Below, one piece after another: positions 53,110 to 61,039 of a DNA stretch of 64,000 nt. The notes beneath the pieces are model-generated. The model searched no databases and was not told where the DNA came from. It was given only the letters and a program-made list of their open reading frames with translations. The stretch's first letter is position 1. Each line of letters begins with the position of its first letter. The DNA comes from CALAGB01 sp963713965 (GTDB lineage: Bacteria; Chloroflexota; Chloroflexia; Thermomicrobiales; Thermomicrobiaceae), in the NCBI GenBank assembly GCA_963713965.1, contig OY970217.1, positions 2,542,001-2,606,000 on the forward strand, in the 5' to 3' direction. A program made the translations under genes and the position numbers.

Positions 53110-53931
53110 ATGCCAGGTCAGACCGTCAATTGGGACGAGCTTGCAGGTCTTACACGCAAGGCTGAAGAAGCCGGCGGAACCATCGGGGTTGCCGTCGTGG
53201 CGCCGTCCGGGGATCGTTTCAGCTACAACGGTGATCGGAAGTTCGGCGCCGCCAGCACAGTCAAGATTCCGCTGATGATCGAGATCTATCGGCAGGTCGA
53301 CCGCGGTGAGCGCTCGCTCGACGACGAGTACGTGTTGAAAGCTGAGGACATCGCGGTGGGAAGTGGTGTGATGCTCCATCTGCACCACGGTGTGACACTT
53401 ACGCTCAATGACCTGATTTACTTGATGATCTCGATCTCCGACAACACCGCAACCAACATTCTGATCGATTTCGCCGGTATGAATGCGGTCAATGCCACCA
53501 TGCGTTCGTTGGGAATGAATGACTCAAACCTGGGACGCAAGATGAAAGGTCGACCCGCTCAAGCGGACGAGCAGGAGAACTGGGCCACGCCGGAGGACTA
53601 CGTCAAAGCGGTTCAGGCGCTTTTGGACGGCACGGCAGCATCATCTGATTCCTGCCAGAAGATGCTGGCCATGCTCGAGAAGCAGCAGAACTCCCGGCGC
53701 ATCTCGCGCTACCTGCCGCAAGACGAAGGGATTCGCTGGGGCTCGAAGACTGGGAGCGTCAAAGGGGTCACCAACGACGTCGGCTTCATCACCACCAGAG
53801 CCGGGACGCTGGTTCTCGCGGTCTATTGTGAGGGGTTTCCGGACCAACACCTCGGCGAGAAAGCGATCGGCGATATCAGTCGTGCCGCGATGGTGGCAAC
53901 CGGTGTCGCCGAGCCGCTCTGGACGTCGTAG
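53110..53931 (+). CDS. Class A beta-lactamase-fold serine hydrolase, without signal peptide
   Basis: This is a penicillin-binding-protein-type serine hydrolase of 273 residues. The three active-site motifs are present: Ser49-Thr-Val-Lys52 (GAASTVKIPLMIEIY), Ser110-Asp-Asn (SISDNTATNILI) and Lys213-Thr-Gly (GSKTGSVKG). The omega-loop Glu-x-x-Leu-Asn of true class A beta-lactamases is not recognisable (the stretch reads NLGRKMKGRPAQADEQENW), so deacylation of beta-lactams may be poor. The N-terminus, PGQTVNWDELAGLTRKAEE, has no signal peptide; no hydrophobic stretch is gained from the earlier in-frame start at 53056 either. It may act in the cytosol or on an intracellular ester or peptide. Confidence 0.85.
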   Translation: MPGQTVNWDELAGLTRKAEEAGGTIGVAVVAPSGDRFSYNGDRKFGAASTVKIPLMIEIYRQVDRGERSLDDEYVLKAEDIAVGSGVMLHLHHGVTLTLNDLIYLMISISDNTATNILIDFAGMNAVNATMRSLGMNDSNLGRKMKGRPAQADEQENWATPEDYVKAVQALLDGTAASSDSCQKMLAMLEKQQNSRRISRYLPQDEGIRWGSKTGSVKGVTNDVGFITTRAGTLVLAVYCEGFPDQHLGEKAIGDISRAAMVATGVAEPLWTS

Positions 53932-54105
53932 CCAATGGTCGTCGAACCACTCCGTTCGCGCGGCGACTGTGTCAGGATGGCCGATGACAATGCGCAGAAT
54001 GTATACGTCGGCCGACGCGGTCGAGCGGACCTATGCGAAGATGCGGCTTGGATGACTCGGTCTCGCCGCGGTTCTGATTGGGATTGATTGGGAAGGGAAA
54101 ATGGG

Positions 54106-54951
54106 ATGAACGTCTACGTCTCGGTCGATATGGAAGGCATTACCGGCATCGTCCATCGTGACATGCTCGGGTCGGATCAGCGCGAATACGACCGCGGTCG
54201 TCGCCTGATGACGGCCGATGCGAACGCCGCCATCGAGGGTCTTGTGCAGGCGGGTGCTGAGTACGTCCTGGTGAACGACGGGCACGGCCCGATGCGCAAC
54301 CTGATCTTTGAAGACATGCACCCCAAGGCCCACCTGCTTACCGGCAGCGGCAACGCCAAAGATCACTGCCAGGTCGAGGCCGCCAATAGCCGAAAGTTTG
54401 ACGCCGCCGTGCTGGTTGGCTATCACGCCATGGCCAAAACTCCGAAGGCCATCGCACCGCACACGATCGCTGGGTCGGCCGTGGCCGAACTGCGCATCGA
54501 TGGACGACCGCACGGTGAGACCGGATTGAATGCCGCTGTTCTGGGCTCGATGGGTATTCCGGTGATCATGGTGACGGGGGACACGACGACGGTCGGCGAG
54601 GCAACTGAATTTCTCGGCAGCCAGATCGAAACGGTGGCGGTCAAAGAAGCGGTTGGGACCAGTGCCGCGATTTGTCGCCCTCCGTCGGCGACCGTTCCGG
54701 ATATCACGGCTGCGGCCAAGCGCGCGCTAGAGAACATCGGCAACGCCAGGGTCTACCAATCGGCCAGCTTCCGGCTGGAGGTCGACTTGTTCAACGTCCC
54801 ACAATGCGACCGCGCGTCGCGCATCGCCAATGTCGAGCGGCTCGGCCCGGTGACGATCCTGGTCGAGGGCGGCTCGCCGTGGGACAAGTACCAGACGCTG
54901 TGGGCCGCGCTGCGAGCAGCATTGACCGAGCCCGCGTCCTGGCTGGCGTAG
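54106..54951 (+). CDS. dppA-like: D-aminopeptidase, M55 family (DppA-like)
   Basis: This is a zinc D-aminopeptidase of 281 residues. Zinc ligands follow the M55 pattern: Asp8 and Glu10 (VSVDMEGITG), His60 (LVNDGHGPMRN), His107 (LVGYHAMAKT) and a Glu near 138 (GRPHGETGLN); the nucleophile His119 lies in AIAPHTIAG. B. subtilis DppA forms a decameric ring that removes D-amino acids, probably from peptidoglycan fragments. ATG 54106 has GGAAGGG about 8 nt upstream; an in-frame TTG lies at 54088. There is no dpp transporter beside it. The plus-strand neighbour upstream is the serine hydrolase of PBP fold, a possible functional link. Confidence 0.93.
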   Translation: MNVYVSVDMEGITGIVHRDMLGSDQREYDRGRRLMTADANAAIEGLVQAGAEYVLVNDGHGPMRNLIFEDMHPKAHLLTGSGNAKDHCQVEAANSRKFDAAVLVGYHAMAKTPKAIAPHTIAGSAVAELRIDGRPHGETGLNAAVLGSMGIPVIMVTGDTTTVGEATEFLGSQIETVAVKEAVGTSAAICRPPSATVPDITAAAKRALENIGNARVYQSASFRLEVDLFNVPQCDRASRIANVERLGPVTILVEGGSPWDKYQTLWAALRAALTEPASWLA

Positions 54952-55016
54952 AAGACGGCGTCCGACGGTCGTCTTGGGGATGTAGGGGCAGACCTCCTGT
55001 GTCTGCCCTCGGGTCG

Positions 55017-56681
55017 TCAGACCTGTGATCTTATGGGCGGAGCCTGATCGTAGAGCGCAAGACCCGGTTGCTTGATCAGCACATCATGGTACTGCTCACG
55101 CAGCGCCGACTTCTGGAATTTGCCGGTCGAGGTCTTTGGAATTTCCGGCAAGAAGACGAAGGCGTCCGGCAGCCACCAGCGAGCAAACCGCGGCGCGATG
55201 AACTCGCGCAGTTCGGTGGACGTGGCGCTCATGCCCGCTTTGAAGGCGACTACGGCGACCGGACGTTCCACCCAGGTTGGATGCGCGACGGCGATCACCG
55301 CTGCCTCAGACACGGCCGGATGCGCCATCAACGCGTTTTCGAGCGCGATCGAGCTGATCCACTCCCCGCCCGACTTCACTGCGTCTTTGGCACGGTCGTG
55401 AATGGCGACATGACCGTGCGCATCGATGCTGGCGACATCTCCCGTACGCAGCCAACCGTCGGTGGTGAACTTCTCGGCAGAATCGACGTCGTTGAAGTAG
55501 CTCGAAGCGACGGTTGCACCACGCACCTCGAGTTCTCCTGCCGTCACTCCATCTCGCGGGACGACAGCATCCCCCGATCTCACGCGTAGCTCGGTCAGCG
55601 GTACCTGCCGTCCGCACGTCTTCACATAGTGCTGCGTCGTGCCATACCTATCATGCACCAGTTCAATCAAGGTTCCCTGGGTGGAGACCGGGCCCGTCTC
55701 GGTCATGCCCCAGCCGGTGACCATCACAATGCTGAACTCTTCATTGAAGCGGCGCACCGCCTCTTCCGGCATGGCCTGACCGCCCGTTCCGAGGACGCGC
55801 ATGTGCGAGAGGTCGCAAACGCCGGGGTTCCGATCCATGAACTGCAGCAGGTTGAGCCAGACAGTCGGAACGGCGGAACATTGCGTCACGCGTTCAGTGG
55901 TCAACAGATGCGCCAGACCCGCGGTGTCCAGATGTTCGCCAGGCAAGATCTGCGTAGCGCCGACGAAGGTGCAGGTGTATGGCAATCCCCAGGCATTGGC
56001 GTGGAACATCGGCACCAGAATCAAGACAGTATCCTGGTCCGACGGACCCATCGTGCAGCTCAGCCCGCTCACCAGCGAGTGGAGTAGGATGGCGCGATGA
56101 GAATAGACCACGCCCTTAGGTCGTCCGGTGGTGCCAGACGTGTAGCAGAGGACGGCCGCTTCGAGCTCGTTTAGCTCCAGATCGACCCAGTCTTCAGCAC
56201 GCTCCGCGTCCAGCAGTTTGTCGTATTCCAGCAAGCCTTCGGGTAGGGGTGCGCCGTCGCCGATTACAATGACCTGCTCGACGTCGACTGTCGGTCGCGC
56301 CTGCTCGAAGAGGGGGAGCAGAGAGGCGTCGACGATGACGAAGCGGTCCTGTGCGTGGTTGATGGTGTAGGCAACGTCGTCCGGACTGAGTCGCAGATTG
56401 AGCGTGTGGAGCACGCCGCCGGCGATAGGGATACCGAAGTAGGCTTCCAGATGACGTTCGTGGTTCCAGCAGAGAGTCGCGACCCGGTCGCCTCGCTCGA
56501 GTCCCAGCCGTTGCAAGGCGAGTGCAAGCTGGCGGGCGCGACGGGCCATCTCGCCGTAACCGTAACGATTGAGCGAGCCGTCGGGACGACGGGAGACGAT
56601 CTCCCGGTCGAAAAAGAGGGATTCGGCACGCCTGAGCATTACGGGAACCGTCAGCGGGTAGTCCATCATCAGACCGTCCAC
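55017..56681 (-). CDS. AMP-dependent acyl-CoA synthetase (FadD-like)
   Basis: This is an ANL-superfamily enzyme of 554 residues that adenylates a carboxylate and transfers it to CoA. Motifs are: the P-loop CYTSGTTGRPKGVVYSHR (about 178-195), GWGMTETGPVST, GWLRTGDVASIDAHGH, DRAKDAVKSGGEWIS (hinge) and PKTSTGKFQKSAL with the catalytic Lys. The VNYHH-like segment found in the medium/long-chain branch is replaced by MFHANAWGLPYTC. The frame is open back to 56888, but GTG 56681 has AAAGGG 8 nt upstream and leads directly into VDGLMMDYPLTVPVMLRRAE, the normal family N-terminus. It is monocistronic. Chain length is not assignable. Confidence 0.92.
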   Translation of the reverse strand: MDGLMMDYPLTVPVMLRRAESLFFDREIVSRRPDGSLNRYGYGEMARRARQLALALQRLGLERGDRVATLCWNHERHLEAYFGIPIAGGVLHTLNLRLSPDDVAYTINHAQDRFVIVDASLLPLFEQARPTVDVEQVIVIGDGAPLPEGLLEYDKLLDAERAEDWVDLELNELEAAVLCYTSGTTGRPKGVVYSHRAILLHSLVSGLSCTMGPSDQDTVLILVPMFHANAWGLPYTCTFVGATQILPGEHLDTAGLAHLLTTERVTQCSAVPTVWLNLLQFMDRNPGVCDLSHMRVLGTGGQAMPEEAVRRFNEEFSIVMVTGWGMTETGPVSTQGTLIELVHDRYGTTQHYVKTCGRQVPLTELRVRSGDAVVPRDGVTAGELEVRGATVASSYFNDVDSAEKFTTDGWLRTGDVASIDAHGHVAIHDRAKDAVKSGGEWISSIALENALMAHPAVSEAAVIAVAHPTWVERPVAVVAFKAGMSATSTELREFIAPRFARWWLPDAFVFLPEIPKTSTGKFQKSALREQYHDVLIKQPGLALYDQAPPIRSQV

Positions 56682-56835
56682 GACCGCGACCCTTTCATCA
56701 GCACCACAGCATGAGCGATGACGTGACATCAAATTGTGGGCGCTATTGTGCCGCGCGGGATGGCGGCGCGGCAATGCAGTGACGGCCCTCATCCCAATCC
56801 GGTCCATCCCACTGACTCCCACCCTCACTAACTCT

Positions 56836-56897
56836 CCCTCCACCGGAGGGCGAGAACCACTCCCAGTGAAGGGAGAACCAACTCCCAATTCTGGGAG
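56836..56897. repeat. Cluster of short hairpins and direct repeats in the 56682-56961 gap
   Basis: CCCTCC-ACC-GGAGGG (56836-56850) and CTCCCA-ATTC-TGGGAG (56882-56897) are perfect small hairpins. GAGAACCA(A)CTCCCA occurs twice (from 56852 and from 56873). The tract resembles an intergenic REP-like element. The rest of the gap shows no gene. Confidence 0.6.
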
Positions 56898-56961
56898 AAG
56901 GGAGAAAATCGTGTCTTGATAGTCGCGAGAGAGTGGCGCTGCAGCGCCGGATGAGAGCTAT

Positions 56962-58017
56962 CTACAGCAGCTCGATCACCCGATCGGCGACTTGATTGGT
57001 GTTCGCGTTGCCACCAAGATCTCCGGTGAGGACCTTGCCTTCGGCGGTCGTCTTCTCGAGCGCCTGCATGACACGGTCGGCGGCCTCTTTCTCGCCAATG
57101 TGCTCTAGCATCATGGCCCCTGCCCAGATCGAAGCCAGCGGATTTGCCAGGCCCTGACCGGCGATGTCCGGCGCGCTGCCGTGCACTGGCTCGAAGAGAG
57201 AAGGGAAGGCCGGATCGGCTGCCAGGTTGGCACTCGGCGGCAGGCCGAGGCTTCCCATGATGGCGCCCCCAAGATCGGTCAGGATGTCGGCAAAGAGGTT
57301 GCTGCCGACCACCACATCGAAGCGTTCGGGTGCTCGCACCATCAAGGCGGCCGCGGCGTCGACCAGCAGCGACGTGACGATGACATCCGGATACTCCTGC
57401 GCGACCTCGTTGATGACTTCGTCCCAGAATGGAAAGGCGTACTGCATGGCGTTGCTCTTGGTGACGCTGGTCAGGTGGCCGCGACGGGATCGAGCCAGAT
57501 CGAACGAGAAGCGGGCCACGCGCTCTACGTTGAAGCGAGAAAAGACGGAGGTTTGTATGGCGACCTCGTGGGATGTGTGCGTGTGGACGCGTCCGCCAAC
57601 ACCGGCATATTCGCCTTCTGTATTTTCACGTACCCAGAGCATGTCTATATCGCTGGAGGTCTTGCCCACCAGCGGTCCGGTCACGCCAGGCAGGAGCTTG
57701 ATCGGACGGACATTGACGTAGAGATCGAATGTCTTGCGGATGGGGAGAAGCAGTCCCCAGAGCGTGACGTGGTCCGGAATCGCGGGCGGGTCTCCGACGG
57801 CCCCGAGATAAATGGCGTCGTGCTGTTTGAGAGTTTCAAGTCCGTCCGCAGGCATCATGGCGCCGGTGCGGCGGTAGTGGTCGGAGCCCCAGTCCAGGTC
57901 GTCCCAGACCAGCTTGGCGCTGTCGCCGAGCGCCGCTTCCAGGACCCGTTTCCCAGCGGGGATGACTTCCTTGCCGATGCCGTCACCAGCGATGACCGCG
58001 ATCCGATATTCGTTCAT
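56962..58017 (-). CDS. Isocitrate/isopropylmalate dehydrogenase-family enzyme, tartrate/D-malate dehydrogenase-like
   Basis: This is a soluble NAD-dependent beta-decarboxylating dehydrogenase of 351 residues. Family motifs: RIAVIAGDGIGKEVIPAGKR, the substrate-loop LRKTF-equivalent LLLPIRKTFDLYVNVRPIKL, WVRENTEGEYAGVGGR, SVTKSNAMQYAFPFWDEVIN with the catalytic Lys, VDAAAALMVRAPERFDVVVG and the nucleotide loop FEPVHGSAPDIAGQGLANPL. The VRENTEGEYAG and RKTFDLYVN wording fits the tartrate/D-malate dehydrogenase branch rather than LeuB. ATG 58017 has GGAGGAACGC directly upstream; longer open frames on either strand here are not coding. The true substrate needs assay. Confidence 0.9.
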   Translation of the reverse strand: MNEYRIAVIAGDGIGKEVIPAGKRVLEAALGDSAKLVWDDLDWGSDHYRRTGAMMPADGLETLKQHDAIYLGAVGDPPAIPDHVTLWGLLLPIRKTFDLYVNVRPIKLLPGVTGPLVGKTSSDIDMLWVRENTEGEYAGVGGRVHTHTSHEVAIQTSVFSRFNVERVARFSFDLARSRRGHLTSVTKSNAMQYAFPFWDEVINEVAQEYPDVIVTSLLVDAAAALMVRAPERFDVVVGSNLFADILTDLGGAIMGSLGLPPSANLAADPAFPSLFEPVHGSAPDIAGQGLANPLASIWAGAMMLEHIGEKEAADRVMQALEKTTAEGKVLTGDLGGNANTNQVADRVIELL

Positions 58018-58209
58018 GCGTTCCTCCGTCGTGTCGTGCTCACAAGTGTGACTGCGCGGCGCCAGTCCCCAAGCGCCGGGCAACCTCGTTTGTACCATGA
58101 CCTGCTGACGTTCGGCACTCAGACGATGACAGATTACAGGCTGTGGCCTACGATGCTGGAGCCGACGAACGACTGGTACATGCAAGTTATGAATGACGGA
58201 AGGCCGAGC

Positions 58210-59448
58210 GTGACTGACGCGATTCGAATCGATTCCTCGGAGGTCGAGCGGTACATCTCGGAGCTGGCCAGGTTTGGCGCCCATGGCGAGACCGGCGTCT
58301 GGCGCACCGTCTACTCGCCGGAATGGGTTGCTGCACAGGATCAGATCGCCGCCTGGTGCAATGATGCTGGACTCGAGGTGACGCGGGATGCGGCCGGTAA
58401 TGTTTGGGGCAAGCTGACCGGACGCGAAGCGGGCAAATCGATCGTCTCCGGTTCCCACATCGACTCGCAGCGGCCAGGAGGACGCTTCGATGGTGCGCTG
58501 GGCGTCATCTCGGCGCTGCATGCGGTCAGCGCACTCAAAGAGCAGTTCGGCAGGCCACTTCGCACGCTCGAAGTCCTATCCCTCTGCGAAGAGGAGGCCA
58601 GCCGCTTCCCGGCATCTAACTTCCTCGGTTCGCGTGCCATCACCGGCGCGCTGACGCCTGCCGACGCCGAGGCGATGCGCAGCTACGACGGGGAGTCGCT
58701 GGCCGAAGTGATGCGCAGCGTCGGGCTCGACCCCGCGCGACTACCCGACGCGCAACGGGACGACATCGACATCTTCATCGAATTGCATATCGAGCAAGGC
58801 CCGATTCTAGAGCAGGCAGGCGTTCCGGTCGGCGTGGTGCCAGCCATCAACGGCATCCGGCACTATGTGGTGGAGCTGACCGGCCGGGCCGATCACGCCG
58901 GTGCCAGGCCGATGGATCTGCGTCGGGACCCGATGGCGGGCGCGGCCGAAATCACACTGGGAGTCATCGACACGGCCCTGCGCATGGGGCGTCCGGCCGT
59001 GACCACGGTCGGACGTATGGAGGTCGAGCCAAACGGACCGGCTATCGTCCCGCAGCGGGTCACCTTCACCATCGACGCCCGGCATTCGGATCCCGAAATG
59101 CGACATCGACTTTATGATGCGCACGAAGCCTGGATACAGGCCGTGGCGTCGCGGCGTGGGTTGGACGCGAGCTGGACCATCACGACTGACCTGGACCCAT
59201 TGGTCTGCGACGCGGGAATTGTCGAGACGCTGCAGACGGCGGCGAATGAACAGGGGGTTCCATATCGGACCATGCCGAGCGGCGCGGTGCACGACACGCA
59301 GCGCATGGCCAACATCGCACGAGTGGCGATGGTCTTCGTGCAGAGCAAAGGGGGCCGGAGTCACACCCCAGCCGAATTGACCACGACTGACGACGCGGTG
59401 GCGGGGGTGAAGGTCCTGGCGGGCGCCTTACACAAGCTAGCCTACTGA
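58210..59448 (+). CDS. M20-family hydantoinase/N-carbamoyl amidohydrolase (allantoate amidohydrolase-like)
   Basis: This is a binuclear metal amidohydrolase of 412 residues. Typical segments: AWCNDAGLEVTRDAAGNVWG, SGSHIDSQRPGGRFDGALGV (His and Asp ligands), LEVLSLCEEEASRFPASNFL (Glu-Glu pair), FIELHIEQGPILEQAGVPVG, VELTGRADHAGARPMDLRRD, and late PSGAVHDTQRMANI with GRSHTPAE. This is the HyuC/AllC group that hydrolyses N-carbamoyl amino acids, allantoate or ureidoglycolate. The frame is open far upstream (to 57181), but that part is antisense to the dehydrogenase. GTG 58210 has GGAAGG 6 nt upstream. An SDR gene follows 22 bp downstream, probably in one operon. Confidence 0.92.
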   Translation: MTDAIRIDSSEVERYISELARFGAHGETGVWRTVYSPEWVAAQDQIAAWCNDAGLEVTRDAAGNVWGKLTGREAGKSIVSGSHIDSQRPGGRFDGALGVISALHAVSALKEQFGRPLRTLEVLSLCEEEASRFPASNFLGSRAITGALTPADAEAMRSYDGESLAEVMRSVGLDPARLPDAQRDDIDIFIELHIEQGPILEQAGVPVGVVPAINGIRHYVVELTGRADHAGARPMDLRRDPMAGAAEITLGVIDTALRMGRPAVTTVGRMEVEPNGPAIVPQRVTFTIDARHSDPEMRHRLYDAHEAWIQAVASRRGLDASWTITTDLDPLVCDAGIVETLQTAANEQGVPYRTMPSGAVHDTQRMANIARVAMVFVQSKGGRSHTPAELTTTDDAVAGVKVLAGALHKLAY

Positions 59449-59470
59449 AGTAGAGAAAGAGGAGAGGGTC

Positions 59471-60250
59471 ATGGCACTTCCATCATTTCGAGTGGATGGC
59501 CAGGTGGCTGTCGTCACAGGCACTGGCACCGGCTTGGGGCAGGCCATCGCGGCTGGGTTAGCCGAAGCCGGAGCCGATGTAGTGATGTCGGAATTGCCCG
59601 ACCGGACCGAGCGCGCCCAGAAGACGGCGCGCTCGATCGTCGATCATGGGCGGGAAGCGTTGGTGCTACCGCTTGACGTGCGCGACCTCGACGGTTCGAA
59701 CGGCATCCGCGCGTTCGCCCACGCCGCCATCAGTTGGAAGGGGCACGTCGATATTCTGGTCAACAATGCGGGCGTCAATCTGCCGCAGGACGCGCTGGAC
59801 GTCGATGAAGTGTCATGGGACGCGGTGATAGACGTCGACCTCAAAGGGACCTTCTTCTGCGCGCAGGCCATTGGTCGCCACATGCTGGAACGGGGCCGTG
59901 GCTCCATCGTCAATATCGCCTCGCAGAATGGGTTGGTTGGCTACTACAAACGGGCGGCTTACTGCTCTGCGAAGGCCGGTGTGGTGAACCTGACACGCGT
60001 GTTGACTCTCGAATGGGCGCCAAAAGGAGTGCGGGTGAATGCGATTGCGCCGACCTTCGTGCGGACTCCGTTGACGGCGTCGACCTTCGCCGATCCTGAG
60101 CTTGGGCCGGACCTGCTGGAACGCATCCCACTCGGGCGAATCGGTGAACCGGAGGACGTCGCGGCCGCCGTCGTCTTCCTCGCTAGCCCGGCCGCATCGA
60201 TGATCACCGGGCACACGTTGACGGTCGATGGGGGCTGGACCGCTATCTGA
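59471..60250 (+). CDS. Short-chain dehydrogenase/reductase
   Basis: This is an NAD(P)-dependent oxidoreductase of 259 residues with Rossmann fold. The cofactor motif is VVTGTGTGLGQAIAAGLAEA, the NNAG motif is ILVNNAGVNLPQ, catalytic Ser lies in IVNIASQNGLVG, and the YxxxK is in YKRAAYCSAKAGVVNLTRV. The C-terminal FLASPAASMITGHTLTVDGG is typical of classical SDRs (FabG/gluconate 5-dehydrogenase type). GGAGAGGG precedes the ATG. It follows the carbamoylase by 22 bp, so it is likely co-transcribed; which step they share is unclear. Confidence 0.93.
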   Translation: MALPSFRVDGQVAVVTGTGTGLGQAIAAGLAEAGADVVMSELPDRTERAQKTARSIVDHGREALVLPLDVRDLDGSNGIRAFAHAAISWKGHVDILVNNAGVNLPQDALDVDEVSWDAVIDVDLKGTFFCAQAIGRHMLERGRGSIVNIASQNGLVGYYKRAAYCSAKAGVVNLTRVLTLEWAPKGVRVNAIAPTFVRTPLTASTFADPELGPDLLERIPLGRIGEPEDVAAAVVFLASPAASMITGHTLTVDGGWTAI

Positions 60251-60312
60251 ACGTGTGACGAACGTACTCGGCACCACGAGTCTGAAATCGGCGTCAAACC
60301 GGTCGAAATCGA

Positions 60313-60346
60313 TTGACTTCGAGGTGCGCTGGTGTTAGTGTTAATA
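60313..60346 (+). promoter_or_regulatory. Candidate sigma-70-type promoter for the structured leader
   Basis: TTGACT (60313-60318) and TAGTGT (60336-60341) are 17 bp apart, with TTAATA overlapping downstream. Transcription would begin near 60350, immediately before the folded leader. The -10 match is weak. Confidence 0.4.
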
Positions 60347-60349
60347 GGC

Positions 60350-60535
60350 TCGGCTGGTAAGCCGTGGCATGTCGTGCGGTGTAGTGTGAATTTCGCCGCC
60401 GCACATTGACCTCGTGAAAGGGTCCACGTTGGAACCGGATAGTTCCGGCAAAAACATAGGGAAACCTCCCGGCTAACTGGGTCAGCGTGCAGATGTTGCA
60501 CTTCAGCCCTCGGCGTTAGCCGGGGGTTATTTGTG
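60350..60535 (+). ncRNA. Structured RNA leader (candidate riboswitch or attenuator)
   Basis: Several hairpins can form: GTGCGG/CCGCAC (60374-60379 with 60399-60404), GGAAC/GTTCC (60431-60435 with 60442-60446), GTGCA/TGCAC (60487-60491 with 60497-60501), and CCCTCGGC/GCCGGGGG (60507-60514 with 60519-60526) followed by TTATTTG, which looks like an intrinsic terminator. The segment 60493-60504 can instead pair with 60553-60564, covering the ribosome site and start of the next gene. I cannot match it to a known riboswitch class (cobalamin, c-di-GMP, ZTP, SAM, fluoride and glycine were considered). A stand-alone small RNA is also possible. Confidence 0.55.
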
Positions 60536-60562
60536 TCCGTCAGGACACTCCGGAGGTGCAAC

Positions 60563-60742
60563 ATGCAGACCGTTGTCAGGTACAGCGTTGTGAATCAGGA
60601 TGGCAAGCCAGTGATCCGCGCGGTTCCGGTCCGCCGCTGGTCAGAGGATCGCTCCGTGAAGAGCGAGCAGCCGGTGAACGACGCGCGCGAAGAGACCGTG
60701 TTGCGCAAGATTCGCCGTTTCCGCGTTCTCGACATCCGCTGA
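60563..60742 (+). CDS. Small basic protein of unknown function (59 residues)
   Basis: ATG 60563 has GGAGGT 5 nt upstream, one of the best ribosome sites in the window, and an intrinsic terminator follows at 60814. The product is 59 residues, charged and basic, with no signal or membrane segment: a strand-like start (QTVVRYSVVNQDGKPVIRAV) followed by a helical Arg/Lys-rich end (VLRKIRRFRVLDIR). I do not recognise it. The long folded leader, the good initiation site and the terminator together make it a likely real, regulated gene. A leader hairpin (60533-60548) sits just upstream of the ribosome site. Confidence 0.6.
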   Translation: MQTVVRYSVVNQDGKPVIRAVPVRRWSEDRSVKSEQPVNDAREETVLRKIRRFRVLDIR

Positions 60743-60813
60743 TCTCGACTCATCGCGTCGGGTTCGACGATCAGCAACCGGTCAGTTGACCGGACAACAA
60801 GAGCAAAACGAAG

Positions 60814-60855
60814 ACAGCCGCCGAATTGCACAAGCATTCGAGCGGCTGTTTTGCA
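60814..60855 (+). terminator. Rho-independent terminator (possibly bidirectional)
   Basis: ACAGCCGCCGAA-T-TGC (60814-60829) pairs with GCATTCGAGCGGCTGT (60834-60849), with one bulge and an ACAA loop, followed by TTTTGC. On the opposite strand the stem is followed by GTTTTGCTCTTG. It ends the 59-residue gene transcript. The remainder of 60743-61039 shows nothing else. Confidence 0.8.
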
Positions 60856-61039
60856 ATCGGATCGGCGATTTGTTCTTTAGTTGACTGAGTTGGCGAGATC
60901 GGTTCGATTGCGCGGGCTGGTGCAAAGCTCGTGGGATTGTCAATACCGTGGTGTGTGGAAGGCTGAACCAGAGCACGCTGCGACGATGTGACCGGTGAGT
61001 TCATAGAGGGCGCCGTGGACTGGGGTCGAAGGAGGGCGG

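Noticed and set aside
53110..53931. Calling the serine hydrolase an antibiotic-resistance beta-lactamase
   Set aside because: There is no signal peptide and no recognisable omega-loop Glu motif; the fold alone does not show beta-lactamase activity.
57181..58209. Long plus-strand open frame running into the carbamoylase gene
   Set aside because: It lies antisense to the conserved dehydrogenase gene (56962-58017) and has no family sequence before GTG 58210.
60350..60535. Assigning the leader to a known riboswitch class or to 6S RNA
   Set aside because: I could not find the conserved core of cobalamin, c-di-GMP, ZTP, SAM, fluoride or glycine riboswitches, nor a 6S central bubble, so it is left unclassified.
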